Both the position numbers and the translations under genes were made by a program. Positions 1-11,415 of a DNA stretch of 64,000 bases are shown piece by piece. Origin of the DNA: Kiloniellaceae bacterium (GTDB taxonomy: Bacteria; Pseudomonadota; Alphaproteobacteria; Kiloniellales; Kiloniellaceae); contig JAJFGK010000138.1 in the NCBI GenBank assembly GCA_021776195.1, positions 1 through 64,000 of the forward strand. Direction: 5' to 3'. How positions within the stretch are numbered: the first letter of the stretch is position 1; the number at the start of each line of letters is the position of its first letter. Below the pieces are notes generated by a model. That model saw nothing but the letters and a program-made list of their open reading frames with translations. It was not told the origin of the DNA and did no database searches.

Positions 1-60
1 GCGGCCAAAACCCCCCCCGCCCACACCTCCGGGGGGGGCCGCCCCCCCCCCCCCCCCGCC
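1..60. other. G/C homopolymer tract at window edge
   Basis: The first 60 bases are almost only C and G runs (a run of 8 C, a run of 8 G, and C-runs of up to 16 with single G interruptions). No gene lies here. The composition is unlike the rest of the window, which is GC-rich but complex, so this is probably a low-quality contig end rather than biology. Confidence 0.6.
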
Positions 61-88
61 CCTGCTCTGACAGACAGCCGTGGCTGGA

Positions 89-838
89 TTATGCCGCGAT
101 CTTGTCCCGTGCCGGCGCCTTGTCGTTGGCCTCGACCTGACCGATGCTTTCGCTGCGCAGGCCGAGGTCGATCCGCGCGATCTGCGCGGCGACCGGATGG
201 AACGGAGTTTTCGGGCCCAAAGGCGCCAACACGCCCTGGCCACGGCCCGCGATCTTGTCCTGCTCGTGCAACAGGTCGCCGGCGAGCTGGGCTTCGATGG
301 TGGTGCGCTGGAAACCGATGTCGGCCAGCAGATGATCAGACAGGCCTTCCAGGGCGCGCAGGGCAGCGCGCCTATCGTTGGCTTGCTTGATCTTGGTGAT
401 CAGCTTGCCGATCAGACCGGTTTCATCGTCGCCGTAGACGGCCCGTGCGACGTCGCCGCGGTTGAGGCCGATGTCCTCCAGCATGCGGTCGTCCAACGCC
501 ATCAAACTGCCGAAGGCCTGGGCCCGCCTGACCATGTCGATGACCGGCGCCGCGACAAGCTTGCCGAAGGCGGCCAGCTTGCCCGTCAGCGTGGTCGGTG
601 CCTTGCCGTAGACGGCCTGCGAAATATCGCCGCGGCCCAACCCGATGTCCTCGAGCTGACGGTCGTCCATCGACATCAGGGCGCTATAGGCGTGACGACG
701 CTTGCCCAGTCCGGTGACCGGCGCGGTGATCAGGCCGACGACATCGACGAGGATGCCGAAAAGGTTATGCTGCGCGGCCATCTGGCTCGCGTTGATTGCA
801 GCGGCTGAGCCCTGCATGTGGGTGACCCGGTTGGCCAT
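89..838 (-). CDS. Triple DUF1127 (YjiS-like) domain protein
   Basis: The 249-residue product carries three copies of the DUF1127 signature: 'MDDRQLEDIGLGRGDI' near residue 55, 'LDDRMLEDIGLNRGDV' near 115, and a more divergent 'LSDHLLADIGFQRTTI' near 165. The first two copies are each followed by a VYG motif. DUF1127 proteins are normally short single-domain proteins (about 45-80 residues). In Alphaproteobacteria small members have been tied to phosphate/carbon metabolism and RNA turnover; transfer of that role here is only inference. The start is an ATG with GGAG six bases upstream. It is a single gene, divergent from pepP. There is no signal peptide; hydrophobic stretches before repeats 1 and 2 may be amphipathic. 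Confidence 0.8.
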   Translation of the reverse strand: MANRVTHMQGSAAAINASQMAAQHNLFGILVDVVGLITAPVTGLGKRRHAYSALMSMDDRQLEDIGLGRGDISQAVYGKAPTTLTGKLAAFGKLVAAPVIDMVRRAQAFGSLMALDDRMLEDIGLNRGDVARAVYGDDETGLIGKLITKIKQANDRRAALRALEGLSDHLLADIGFQRTTIEAQLAGDLLHEQDKIAGRGQGVLAPLGPKTPFHPVAAQIARIDLGLRSESIGQVEANDKAPARDKIAA

Positions 839-1098
839 TGTTCGTCTCCGTCAGTCTTGCTGTTGCGGCCTTGCGATTAAGTACCGTCGAGGCCATGCCT
901 TGCCTCTCTATGAACCGGAACTTGGTCCTTTGGACCTGCGATGAGGAGTGGCCATTTCTCAGCCCAGCGATGCAAGGCGAGCATGGCTCGGCTTCATCAA
1001 ATCTTTACCAATAGGCGGGGTTCGGCGGGCTTGTCAGGGGCCGGGAGGCTGCCTAGCTTCGGCGGAGTGGCATGATGTTAGGACGAAAGGATTTGCCG

Positions 1099-2916
1099 AT
1101 GCCGGCACCCGCCCAACGCCTTCATGATCTGCGCGCCGAGCTGGCGCGGCGCGGGCTCGAAGGGTTCCTGGTGCCCCGCGCCGATGAGCATCAGGGCGAG
1201 TACGTTCCGCCGCGGGCCCAGCGGCTGGGCTGGCTGACCGGCTTCGCCGGCTCGGCGGGGCAGGCCGCGGTGCTGTCCGACAAGGCGGCGATTTTCGTCG
1301 ACGGACGCTACACGCTGCAGGTCGGCGAACAGGTCGACACCGATCTTTTCACGCCCCGCCACAGCGCCGACGAACCGCTGACCGACTGGCTGCAGGAGGT
1401 CTTCCCCGCCGGCGGCAAGCTCGGCTACGACCCCTGGCTCCACACCGAGGACCAGGTCGCGGCACTGGCCAAGAAGCTGACGGAACTGGGCGGCGAGCTG
1501 GTGCCGACCGAGGACAATCCGCTCGATGCCGTCTGGCGTTATCAGCCACCGCCGCCGACCGCCCCCATCGCACCCCATCCTCTGGACTACGCCGGCCTGG
1601 CGTCGCTGGAAAAGCGTCAGGCGCTGGCCGCCGAGCTGCGCAGCAAGGACCTGACGGCGGCCGTCCTGACCCTGCCGGATTCCATCGCCTGGCTGCTCAA
1701 TGTGCGCGGCGGCGATGTCGACTGCACGCCGCTGCCGCTGTCCTTCGCCACCCTGAAGGCCGATGGGGCGGTGGATTGGTTCGTCGCGCCGCAAAAGCTC
1801 GGCGATAACGTTCGCGCCCAGCTCGACGAGGCAATCCAGGTGGCGGCGCCAGGGGATTTCGGTCCGTCCCTGGACCAACTCAAGGGCGCCAAGGTGCTGG
1901 TCGACGGCGCCAGCGCCCCGGCCTGGGTCTTCCAGCGCCTGCGGGCGGCGGGCGCGACCCTGGTCAAGGGTGGCGACCCCTGCCAGTTGCCCAAGGCGAT
2001 CAAGAACGCCGCTGAATTGGCCGGCACCCGGGCCGCGCACCGACGCGACGGTCTGGCCCTGACCCGCTTCCTCGCCTGGCTCGACCGCGAGGCGGCAAGC
2101 CGGGCGAGTGGTGAGGCCGTCATGGAAAGCGAGGCCGCGGCGCAACTCGAAGCCTTCCGCAAAGAGGACCCGCTCTATCGCCAGCCCTCCTTCGAGACCA
2201 TTTCCGGCTCGGGCCCCAACGGCGCCATCGTGCACTATCGTTTCGATGCCGAGAGCGACCGGGCCCTGGGCCTGGGCGAGCTCTTCCTCTGCGATTCGGG
2301 CGGCCAGTATCTGGACGGCACCACCGACGTGACCCGGACCGTCGCCATCGGCGAGCCCAGCGCCGGGATGCGCCGCGCCTTCACCCTGGTGTTGAAGGGC
2401 CACATCGCCCTGGCCCGGGCGCGCTTTCCGGTCAAGACCACCGGCAGCCAGCTCGACAGCCTGGCGCGCTATCCCCTGTGGCTCGACGGGCTCGATTACG
2501 ACCACGGCACCGGCCATGGGGTCGGCAGTTACCTGGGCGTCCACGAAGGCCCGCAGCGGATCTCCAAGGTCTTCCAGAAGGTCCCGCTGGAGCCCGGCAT
2601 GATCGTCTCCAACGAGCCGGGCTACTACAAGACCGGCGCTTTCGGTATCCGCATCGAGAACCTGGTGGTGGTGATCGAATCGCCGGCCGCCGAGGGCGCG
2701 GACGAAGACCGCCCCATGCGCGCCTTCGAGACCCTGACCCTGGCGCCCATCGACCGCCGCCTGATCGACCCGGCGCGGCTCACGGGTGAGGAGACCGCCT
2801 GGCTCGACGGCTATCACCGCCGGGTTTGGGAAACCCATGAAGACAAACTGGACCCACCCGACCGGACATGGCTGGAAGCGGCGACGCAGCCTATCGGCCA
2901 GACCGCGCCGACCTGA
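1099..2916 (+). CDS. pepP: Xaa-Pro aminopeptidase (M24B, PepP/AMPP type)
   Basis: Cytosolic metallopeptidase that removes the N-terminal residue from peptides with proline in second position. The product is 605 residues: two creatinase-like N-terminal domains (about 1-300) followed by the pita-bread M24 catalytic domain. Dinuclear-metal ligands are visible: the Asp pair in 'DSGGQYLDGTTDVTRT', the His in 'HGTGHGVGSYLGVHEGP', and the Glu residues in 'EPGYYKTG' and 'IRIENLV'. Length fits the long eukaryote-like AMPP class (about 600) rather than E. coli PepP (about 440). I chose the ATG at 1099 because AAAGGA precedes it by seven bases and the family starts just before 'RLHDLRAEL'; ATGs at 1072/1075 would add nine residues. 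It converges on the HisA-like gene with only five bases between the stops. Confidence 0.93.
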   Translation: MPAPAQRLHDLRAELARRGLEGFLVPRADEHQGEYVPPRAQRLGWLTGFAGSAGQAAVLSDKAAIFVDGRYTLQVGEQVDTDLFTPRHSADEPLTDWLQEVFPAGGKLGYDPWLHTEDQVAALAKKLTELGGELVPTEDNPLDAVWRYQPPPPTAPIAPHPLDYAGLASLEKRQALAAELRSKDLTAAVLTLPDSIAWLLNVRGGDVDCTPLPLSFATLKADGAVDWFVAPQKLGDNVRAQLDEAIQVAAPGDFGPSLDQLKGAKVLVDGASAPAWVFQRLRAAGATLVKGGDPCQLPKAIKNAAELAGTRAAHRRDGLALTRFLAWLDREAASRASGEAVMESEAAAQLEAFRKEDPLYRQPSFETISGSGPNGAIVHYRFDAESDRALGLGELFLCDSGGQYLDGTTDVTRTVAIGEPSAGMRRAFTLVLKGHIALARARFPVKTTGSQLDSLARYPLWLDGLDYDHGTGHGVGSYLGVHEGPQRISKVFQKVPLEPGMIVSNEPGYYKTGAFGIRIENLVVVIESPAAEGADEDRPMRAFETLTLAPIDRRLIDPARLTGEETAWLDGYHRRVWETHEDKLDPPDRTWLEAATQPIGQTAPT

Positions 2917-2921
2917 AGGCT

Positions 2922-3644
2922 CTAGCGGCTGCGTACCACCTCGATGGCCTCCGGCAGGGTGAAGACGCCGTTGAAGAGGGCGCGGCCGACAATGGCGCCG
3001 GCAATGTTCGGCAGATAGTGCAGGGTCGAGATATCGTCCAGGACCTTGACCGTCCCCGAGGCGATCACCGGCACGATCAGCTCGGTGGCCAGGTCCGTGG
3101 TGGCGGCCAGGGAGCTTTCCGGCAGTTCGTCGTCGCGGTCGATATCGGTGAAGATGATGCCGGCGAGGCCGGCGGTCTCGAACTGGCGGGCAAACTCCAA
3201 GGGAGTCCAGGCCGTGGTCTTCTTCCAGCCCTCGATCACCACCTGTCCGCCGCGCGCGTCGACCGAGATGACGATTTTGCCCGGGTGGTGCGAGGCGGCT
3301 TCGATGACCATGCGCGGCTCGACGACCGCCGCCGTGGCGACCACCACGCGGCTGGCGCCGCGCTCGAACCAATGGTCGATCTCATGGTGCGTGCCGATGC
3401 CGCCGGCGACCTGGACCGGGATGTGCACCGTGTCGATGATCTCCTCGATCAAGGCCGCGTTGTTGACTTCTTTCTTGGCCACCGCGTCGAGGTCGACCAC
3501 GTGCAGCCATTCCGCGCCTTCTTCGGCGAAGGCCTTGGCCGCCGCCACAGGGTCGCGGTCGTAGACCACCGGCTGGTCCATCTGACCGCGCACCAGGTTT
3601 ACGCACTTACCGTTTTGCAGTTCGATATCGGGGAAGATAATCAT
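2922..3644 (-). CDS. HisA-like (phosphoribosyl isomerase family) paralogue
   Basis: A 240-residue (beta/alpha)8 protein of the HisA/HisF family. HisA isomerises ProFAR to PRFAR in histidine synthesis. The N-terminus reads 'FPDIELQNGKCVNLVRG' where genuine HisA has PAIDL: the catalytic Asp (residue 8 in family numbering) is Glu here. The second catalytic Asp is kept in 'VISVDARGG'. Phosphate-binding loops are 'AGGIGT' and 'IASGTV' (usually IASGGV). No other his genes are nearby; the neighbours are pepP and an Lrp-type regulator. It is therefore probably a paralogue with modified chemistry or substrate, not the pathway HisA. Family assignment is sure, the reaction is not. Confidence 0.8.
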   Translation of the reverse strand: MIIFPDIELQNGKCVNLVRGQMDQPVVYDRDPVAAAKAFAEEGAEWLHVVDLDAVAKKEVNNAALIEEIIDTVHIPVQVAGGIGTHHEIDHWFERGASRVVVATAAVVEPRMVIEAASHHPGKIVISVDARGGQVVIEGWKKTTAWTPLEFARQFETAGLAGIIFTDIDRDDELPESSLAATTDLATELIVPVIASGTVKVLDDISTLHYLPNIAGAIVGRALFNGVFTLPEAIEVVRSR

Positions 3645-3750
3645 GGCATGTTCCCTCCCGCTGATTATTCGGATTCAACTGGTGCCATGATCTTGGGCCG
3701 AATTGCGGCTCGGGGCAATGCGCGCGACAGAGGTTGTGGGCAAGCCCGGG

Positions 3751-4209
3751 TCAAAGCGGCAGGGCGGTGGCGTATTTCAGCTCGCGCAGGGTGAAGCCCG
3801 AGGCGACCGAGGCGACATAGGGATTGCGCAGCAGGAAGCGGGTGAGGAACCGCTCGTAGGCCTCGACGTCGCGCACCCGCACCTTCAGCATGTAGTCGTA
3901 GGCGCCGGAGATCGCGTAGCACTCCATGATCTCCGGCCGCTCGGCCACCAGCTTCTGAAAGGCCGCCGTGGCCTCCTCGCTGTGGCTCGCCAGGGTGATG
4001 TTGGTGATCACGCAGATCTTCAGGTCCACGGCCGCCGGGTCGAGCAGGACCACCCGGCCGCGGATCAGCCCGGCCTTGTCGAACTCCTGCAGCTTGCGCC
4101 AGACGGTGCTCTGGGATTGCCCGACCCGTTCGGCCAGTTGCTGCATCGACAAGGTGGCGTCGCGCTGCACCACCGAGAGAAGAACGCGGTCACTATCGGA
4201 CAGAGACAT
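3751..4209 (-). CDS. Lrp/AsnC-family transcriptional regulator
   Basis: The 152-residue product has an N-terminal winged helix-turn-helix ('MQQLAERVGQSQSTVWRKLQ', about residues 18-40) and a C-terminal RAM/ligand-sensing domain (about 65-145, 'ISGAYDYMLKVRV'). Proteins of this family bind amino acids and form octamers that wrap DNA. It is transcribed divergently from phhA with 139 bases between the starts, and that gap holds a perfect inverted repeat. The simplest reading is that it senses phenylalanine or a related aromatic amino acid and controls phhA and itself; the ligand is inferred from context only. Confidence 0.92.
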   Translation of the reverse strand: MSLSDSDRVLLSVVQRDATLSMQQLAERVGQSQSTVWRKLQEFDKAGLIRGRVVLLDPAAVDLKICVITNITLASHSEEATAAFQKLVAERPEIMECYAISGAYDYMLKVRVRDVEAYERFLTRFLLRNPYVASVASGFTLRELKYATALPL

Positions 4210-4253
4210 GGGATGTACATATCAGAAAAGCAGGAATTATGAAAGAGAATAGC

Positions 4254-4295
4254 TGAAATTTTCAAGAATCCGTGAGTATCTGGGAGAAAATTTCA
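4254..4295. promoter_or_regulatory. Inverted-repeat operator, Lrp-type regulator/phhA
   Basis: TGAAATTTTC at 4254-4263 and its exact reverse complement GAAAATTTCA at 4286-4295 are spaced 32 bases centre to centre, close to three helical turns. AT-rich palindromic half-sites of this kind suit Lrp/AsnC proteins. The right half-site ends 12 bases before a TATATT -10-like box for phhA, in the place where a -35 would sit, which suggests activation. Confidence 0.6.
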
Positions 4296-4307
4296 CGCCC
4301 CGGGACC

Positions 4308-4335
4308 TATATTAAAGACAGGGGCATCATGCCCC
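4308..4335 (+). promoter_or_regulatory. phhA -10 box and leader hairpin
   Basis: TATATT at 4308-4313 is a good -10 for phhA, while no TTGACA-like -35 lies 16-18 bases upstream, as expected for an activator-dependent promoter. GGGGCATCATGCCCC at 4321-4335 is a perfect 7-bp inverted repeat around one base. It abuts the ribosome binding site CCGGAGG (4334-4340) and could affect initiation at the ATG at 4349. Confidence 0.4.
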
Positions 4336-4348
4336 GGAGGTCGCCATC

Positions 4349-5152
4349 ATGGCCACGCACAGCGCCTATCGCTCGAAGTTGCCCGACCAGGACGGGAAAA
4401 TCCCCTACGACGCGGCGGAGGACGCGGTCTGGCGCAATCTTCTGGCGCGTCAGGAAAAACTCTTGCCGGGCCGGGTCTGCGACGCGTTTCTCGCCGGGCT
4501 CGACGCGCTCGACCTGCCGCGCGAGCGGATTCCGCAGTTGGCCGAGATCAATGCCCGGCTGGCCCGGACCAGCGGTTTCGGCGTGGCGGCGGTGCCGGCG
4601 CTGATCAGCCCCGAGAAGTTCTTCGGTCTCCTGGCGGCGCGCCGCTTCCCGGTCGCCACCTTCATTCGCCGCCGCGAGGAATTCGATTACCTGCAGGAGC
4701 CCGACATCTTCCACGAGGTCTTCGGTCACTGCCCGCTGCTGACAAACCCGGACTACGCCGACTTCCTGCAGCGCTTCGGCGAGACCGCGCTGGCGGCGGG
4801 CAAGCCCTACTTCTGGCGCTTGCAGCGGCTCTTCTGGTTCACCGTCGAATTCGGCCTGGTGGCCGCCAAGGAGGGAACCCGGATCTTCGGCGCGGGGATC
4901 GCCTCGTCCCCCGGCGAGACCCATTTCGCCCTGGAGAGCGGGGAGCCCGAGCACCTGCCCTTCGACCCGGTCGAGATCTTCCGCACGCCCTACCGGATCG
5001 ATATCTACCAACCGGTCTACTACGTCATCGAGGACTTCCGGCAACTGCGCGACCTCTTCGATCGCGACCTGGTCGCCCTGATGGACCAGGCCAAGGCCCT
5101 GGGTCAGCTCCCGCCGCGCTTCCCGCCGGCCGAGACCGACACGGCGGCGTGA
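4349..5152 (+). CDS. phhA: Phenylalanine 4-monooxygenase
   Basis: Pterin- and non-haem-iron-dependent hydroxylase that converts L-phenylalanine to L-tyrosine. The 267-residue product is a single catalytic domain without the regulatory ACT domain, as in bacterial enzymes. The iron ligands are seen as the two His in 'IFHEVFGHCPLL' and the Glu in 'FWFTVEFGLV'. It starts at an ATG nine bases after CCGGAGG. No pterin-4a-carbinolamine dehydratase (PhhB) gene follows; that partner must be elsewhere. Divergent Lrp-type regulator upstream; the convergent enolase-superfamily gene ends 118 bases downstream. Confidence 0.96.
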   Translation: MATHSAYRSKLPDQDGKIPYDAAEDAVWRNLLARQEKLLPGRVCDAFLAGLDALDLPRERIPQLAEINARLARTSGFGVAAVPALISPEKFFGLLAARRFPVATFIRRREEFDYLQEPDIFHEVFGHCPLLTNPDYADFLQRFGETALAAGKPYFWRLQRLFWFTVEFGLVAAKEGTRIFGAGIASSPGETHFALESGEPEHLPFDPVEIFRTPYRIDIYQPVYYVIEDFRQLRDLFDRDLVALMDQAKALGQLPPRFPPAETDTAA

Positions 5153-5270
5153 GGGGCGGCGGGAGGGGCATTCCCGCGCACGTCTCCGTAGGCCCGAAAG
5201 CAGGCTGAGTTTTTTTCCTCTCCCATCTTTCCGGTTGCTCAGGATAAGCCCTGCCTGCCGCCACCCGATC

Positions 5271-6368
5271 CTATGACAGATCGAGGACCGGTTCGCCCAG
5301 CTTCGCCGGGTCGAGGTCGAGCCCGAGACCGGGCCGGTTCGCGGGGACGAAGCCGACCGGGCTGGCCGCCGGGTCGAGTGGAGCCAGGCGGGTCTCGAGG
5401 TAGGCTGGCATATCGATCCCGGCGAGCAACAGCGGCTCCGGTACCCCGAGCGCCAGGTGAAGGGCCGCGGTGCTGGCGACATCGGCGGCCCAGGAGTCGT
5501 CGACCTTCAAGGCGATGCCGGCGGCGACGCAGAGGTCGCGGGCGGTCCGCGCCGCGCTCGGGCCGCCCTGAATCGAGGGCTTCAGGCCGGCGCCGGCGGC
5601 AAAGCCGTCCGAGGCCAGCCGGGCATAGGCCGCCAGGTCGGCGAGGCACTGGTCGAGCATGACCCGGCGGCCGCTCTCCAGGGCGACCCTGCGGTTGACT
5701 TCGTAGGTCCTGCAGGGCTCTTCCCAGAGGACCCGGGGGTCGTCGATCCGCGCCATGGCCGCCAGGGCCTGGTCGGGCGACCAGCCGCCGTTGGCGTCGG
5801 CCATAAGGGGGTCCTCGGGGCCGATCATCGGCAGGACCGCCGCGATGCTGGCGGCATCGGCTTGCGGGTCGCCGCCCACCTTGACTTGGAAGCGCCGGTA
5901 ACCCGCCGCCCGGGCCTGGCTGGCCTGTCCGGCCAGGACTGCCGGTTCGGCTTGTCCGAAGGTGGCGTAATAGGGCACCGCCGCGACCCGCTGCCCACCG
6001 AACAAGGCATAGAGCGGCAACCCGGCGGCCTGACCCAAGATGTCCCAACAGGCGGTGTCCAGCCCGCAGGCCAGGTTGCTCAGGTCCGCGGGCAGGGGGC
6101 CGAGCCGGGCCGCGAGCGATGCCGGCGTGGCTTCAGCGCCGATCACCCGGGGCAGCAGTTCCGCCACGGCGGCGAGAAAGCCGGCGTCGCTGGGTTTGGG
6201 TGAGGCCCCGGTCAGGCGGCAGATCTCACCCAGGCCGACCGACCCCGCGTCGGTCTCCACCCGCAGCAGCAGGTTGTCCAGGTGCGTGCGGGTGCCGTAG
6301 GTCGTGCTGTAGCCGCCGCCGCGAAAGGCCAGCGGCAGGGGGGTGGCGGTGATGCGGGCGATCGTCAT
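5271..6368 (-). CDS. Mandelate racemase/muconate lactonizing (enolase superfamily) enzyme
   Basis: The 365-residue product has the enolase-superfamily capping domain (about 1-125) and barrel. Metal-ligand positions are visible as Asp in 'LMADANGGW', Glu in 'VLWEEPC' and Asp in 'VMLDQCL'. The strand-2 lysine motif reads QVKVG, so the first Lys of the KxK pair is Gln, and a second base lies in 'GLKPSIQGG'. This pattern and 'LKVDDSWAADVAS' recall the cis-3-hydroxyproline dehydratase / hydroxyproline-betaine epimerase branch; the substrate is not proven. It lies 15 bases downstream of the PLP dehydratase gene on the same strand, so the two probably act in one amino-acid degradation route. Confidence 0.82.
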   Translation of the reverse strand: MTIARITATPLPLAFRGGGYSTTYGTRTHLDNLLLRVETDAGSVGLGEICRLTGASPKPSDAGFLAAVAELLPRVIGAEATPASLAARLGPLPADLSNLACGLDTACWDILGQAAGLPLYALFGGQRVAAVPYYATFGQAEPAVLAGQASQARAAGYRRFQVKVGGDPQADAASIAAVLPMIGPEDPLMADANGGWSPDQALAAMARIDDPRVLWEEPCRTYEVNRRVALESGRRVMLDQCLADLAAYARLASDGFAAGAGLKPSIQGGPSAARTARDLCVAAGIALKVDDSWAADVASTAALHLALGVPEPLLLAGIDMPAYLETRLAPLDPAASPVGFVPANRPGLGLDLDPAKLGEPVLDLS

Positions 6369-6383
6369 CGCTGGGTCAGGGCG

Positions 6384-7322
6384 CTAGCCGATCCCATCGG
6401 TGCCGGCGCCGCAGACCAGCAGGCCGATGCTCTCGTCGTCCGCCGCCGAGACTCTTCCGGCTTGCAGGGCGGCGACCGAGGCGGCGCCGGAGAGTTCGGC
6501 GGCAATACCCATTTCGAACCAGAGCCAGCGGGCGGCGGCGCGCATCTCCGCGTCGTCGACCAGGACGATCTCGTCGACCGCCTCTTGGACGATGGCCAAG
6601 TTGGGCTCGGCGCTGCGCCGGGGCGCCAGGGTGTTGGCCTGGGTCTCGACGGCGGCCAGGGTGGTCAGTTCGCCAGCCTCCAGGCTGGTCTTCAAGGTCG
6701 GCGCGCCGACCGGCTCGACGCCGACGATGCGCGCCTCGGGTTTCTTCTGGCGGATCGCGCTGGCAATGCCGCCGATCAGCCCGCCGCCGCCGATGGCGAT
6801 GACGAAGACCTGGCAGTGCGACGACTGCTTCAGCATCTCCAGCCCGACGGTGCCCTGGCCGGCCATGACCCGGGGATCGGCGAAGGGGTGGATGTAGACC
6901 AGGCCCTCGGCCTCGGCCCGGGCCAGGGCGGCGAGGTTGGACTCGTCCCAGCCGGCGCCCTCGATCACCACCTCGGCGCCCCAGGCCTTGATCTTCTCGG
7001 CCTTGCCGGGCGGCGAGCTGGCCGGCAGGTAGACCACGGCCCGGCAGTCCGAGGCCCAGCCGGCATAGGCCACCGCGAGGCCGTGGTTGCCGCCCGAGGC
7101 GGTGATGATGCCCCGGGCCAGCTCGGCCTGGCTCAGGCTGAGCGCCGTGTTGGAGGCACCGCGCGCCTTGAAGGAGCCGGTGACCTGAAGGTTCTCCAGC
7201 TTCAGCAGGGTCTCGCCGGCGCGCAGCGGGTCCTTCAGATGGCGCGCGCGCAGGAAGGGCGTACGGCGCACCCGGCCGGAAATTCGCTCGGCGGCTGCTT
7301 CGATGGCGTCGAGGGGGATCAT
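6384..7322 (-). CDS. PLP-dependent threonine/serine dehydratase family (fold type II)
   Basis: The 312-residue single-domain enzyme of the IlvA/TdcB/serine racemase family removes ammonia from hydroxyamino acids. The PLP lysine lies in 'VTGSFKARGA', the substrate loop in 'TASGGNHG', the glycine-rich phosphate loop in 'IAIGGGGLIGG', and the C-terminal motif is 'LVCGAGTDG'. There is no ACT domain. The ATG at 7322 is preceded by GGAGG with six bases of spacing, and that ribosome binding site lies inside the terminal repeat of the element at 7321-7582. A longer reading frame continues into the element but its extra residues are not family-like. Probably co-transcribed with the enolase-superfamily gene. 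Confidence 0.88.
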   Translation of the reverse strand: MIPLDAIEAAAERISGRVRRTPFLRARHLKDPLRAGETLLKLENLQVTGSFKARGASNTALSLSQAELARGIITASGGNHGLAVAYAGWASDCRAVVYLPASSPPGKAEKIKAWGAEVVIEGAGWDESNLAALARAEAEGLVYIHPFADPRVMAGQGTVGLEMLKQSSHCQVFVIAIGGGGLIGGIASAIRQKKPEARIVGVEPVGAPTLKTSLEAGELTTLAAVETQANTLAPRRSAEPNLAIVQEAVDEIVLVDDAEMRAAARWLWFEMGIAAELSGAASVAALQAGRVSAADDESIGLLVCGAGTDGIG

Positions 7323-7582
7323 ACCAGACCTCCACAGTAAAGACCCATTTGATGGGAGCAAAAGAGCGTCAGGGGAAGGCGCGGCGCGCAGCGCGATACT
7401 GGTATCGGGCAAGCGCCGGAACGCACCCCTGAGGCTCTTTTGCCGCACCGATAGGCCGCGTTCTTTTGACCGCTGGCTGCGTTCCGGTCCGCTTGTGGTG
7501 CTCGCACCACGGCGCGGCCCGCGCCTTCCCAGCGGACAAAACCACAGCGGTCAAATGGGCCTTCATTGTGGAAGTCTGGTAT
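7321..7582. repeat. 262-bp inverted-repeat element with two internal hairpins
   Basis: The ends are 32-bp inverted repeats (7321-7352 and 7551-7582) with 28 of 32 positions matching. Inside are two hairpin modules. Module A (7358-7443) has an 18-bp stem, GCAAAAGAGCGTCAGGGG, with one mismatch. Module B (7465-7555) has an 11-bp perfect stem, TTTGACCGCTG, and an inner GTGGTG-CTCG-CACCAC hairpin. Module B read on the other strand resembles module A (shared GGAAGGCGCGG, CAAGCG and CCGGAACGCA), so the unit looks like an inverted dimer. It fills the gap between ligA and the dehydratase. It carries no transposase and is a MITE-like or REP-like candidate. Confidence 0.7.
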
Positions 7583-7587
7583 CAGGC

Positions 7588-11375
<3,788 letters not shown>

Positions 11376-11415
11376 GGGTCAGAAGTCCAGATCCGGGGTC
11401 AGGGTTGGCCCCGGC

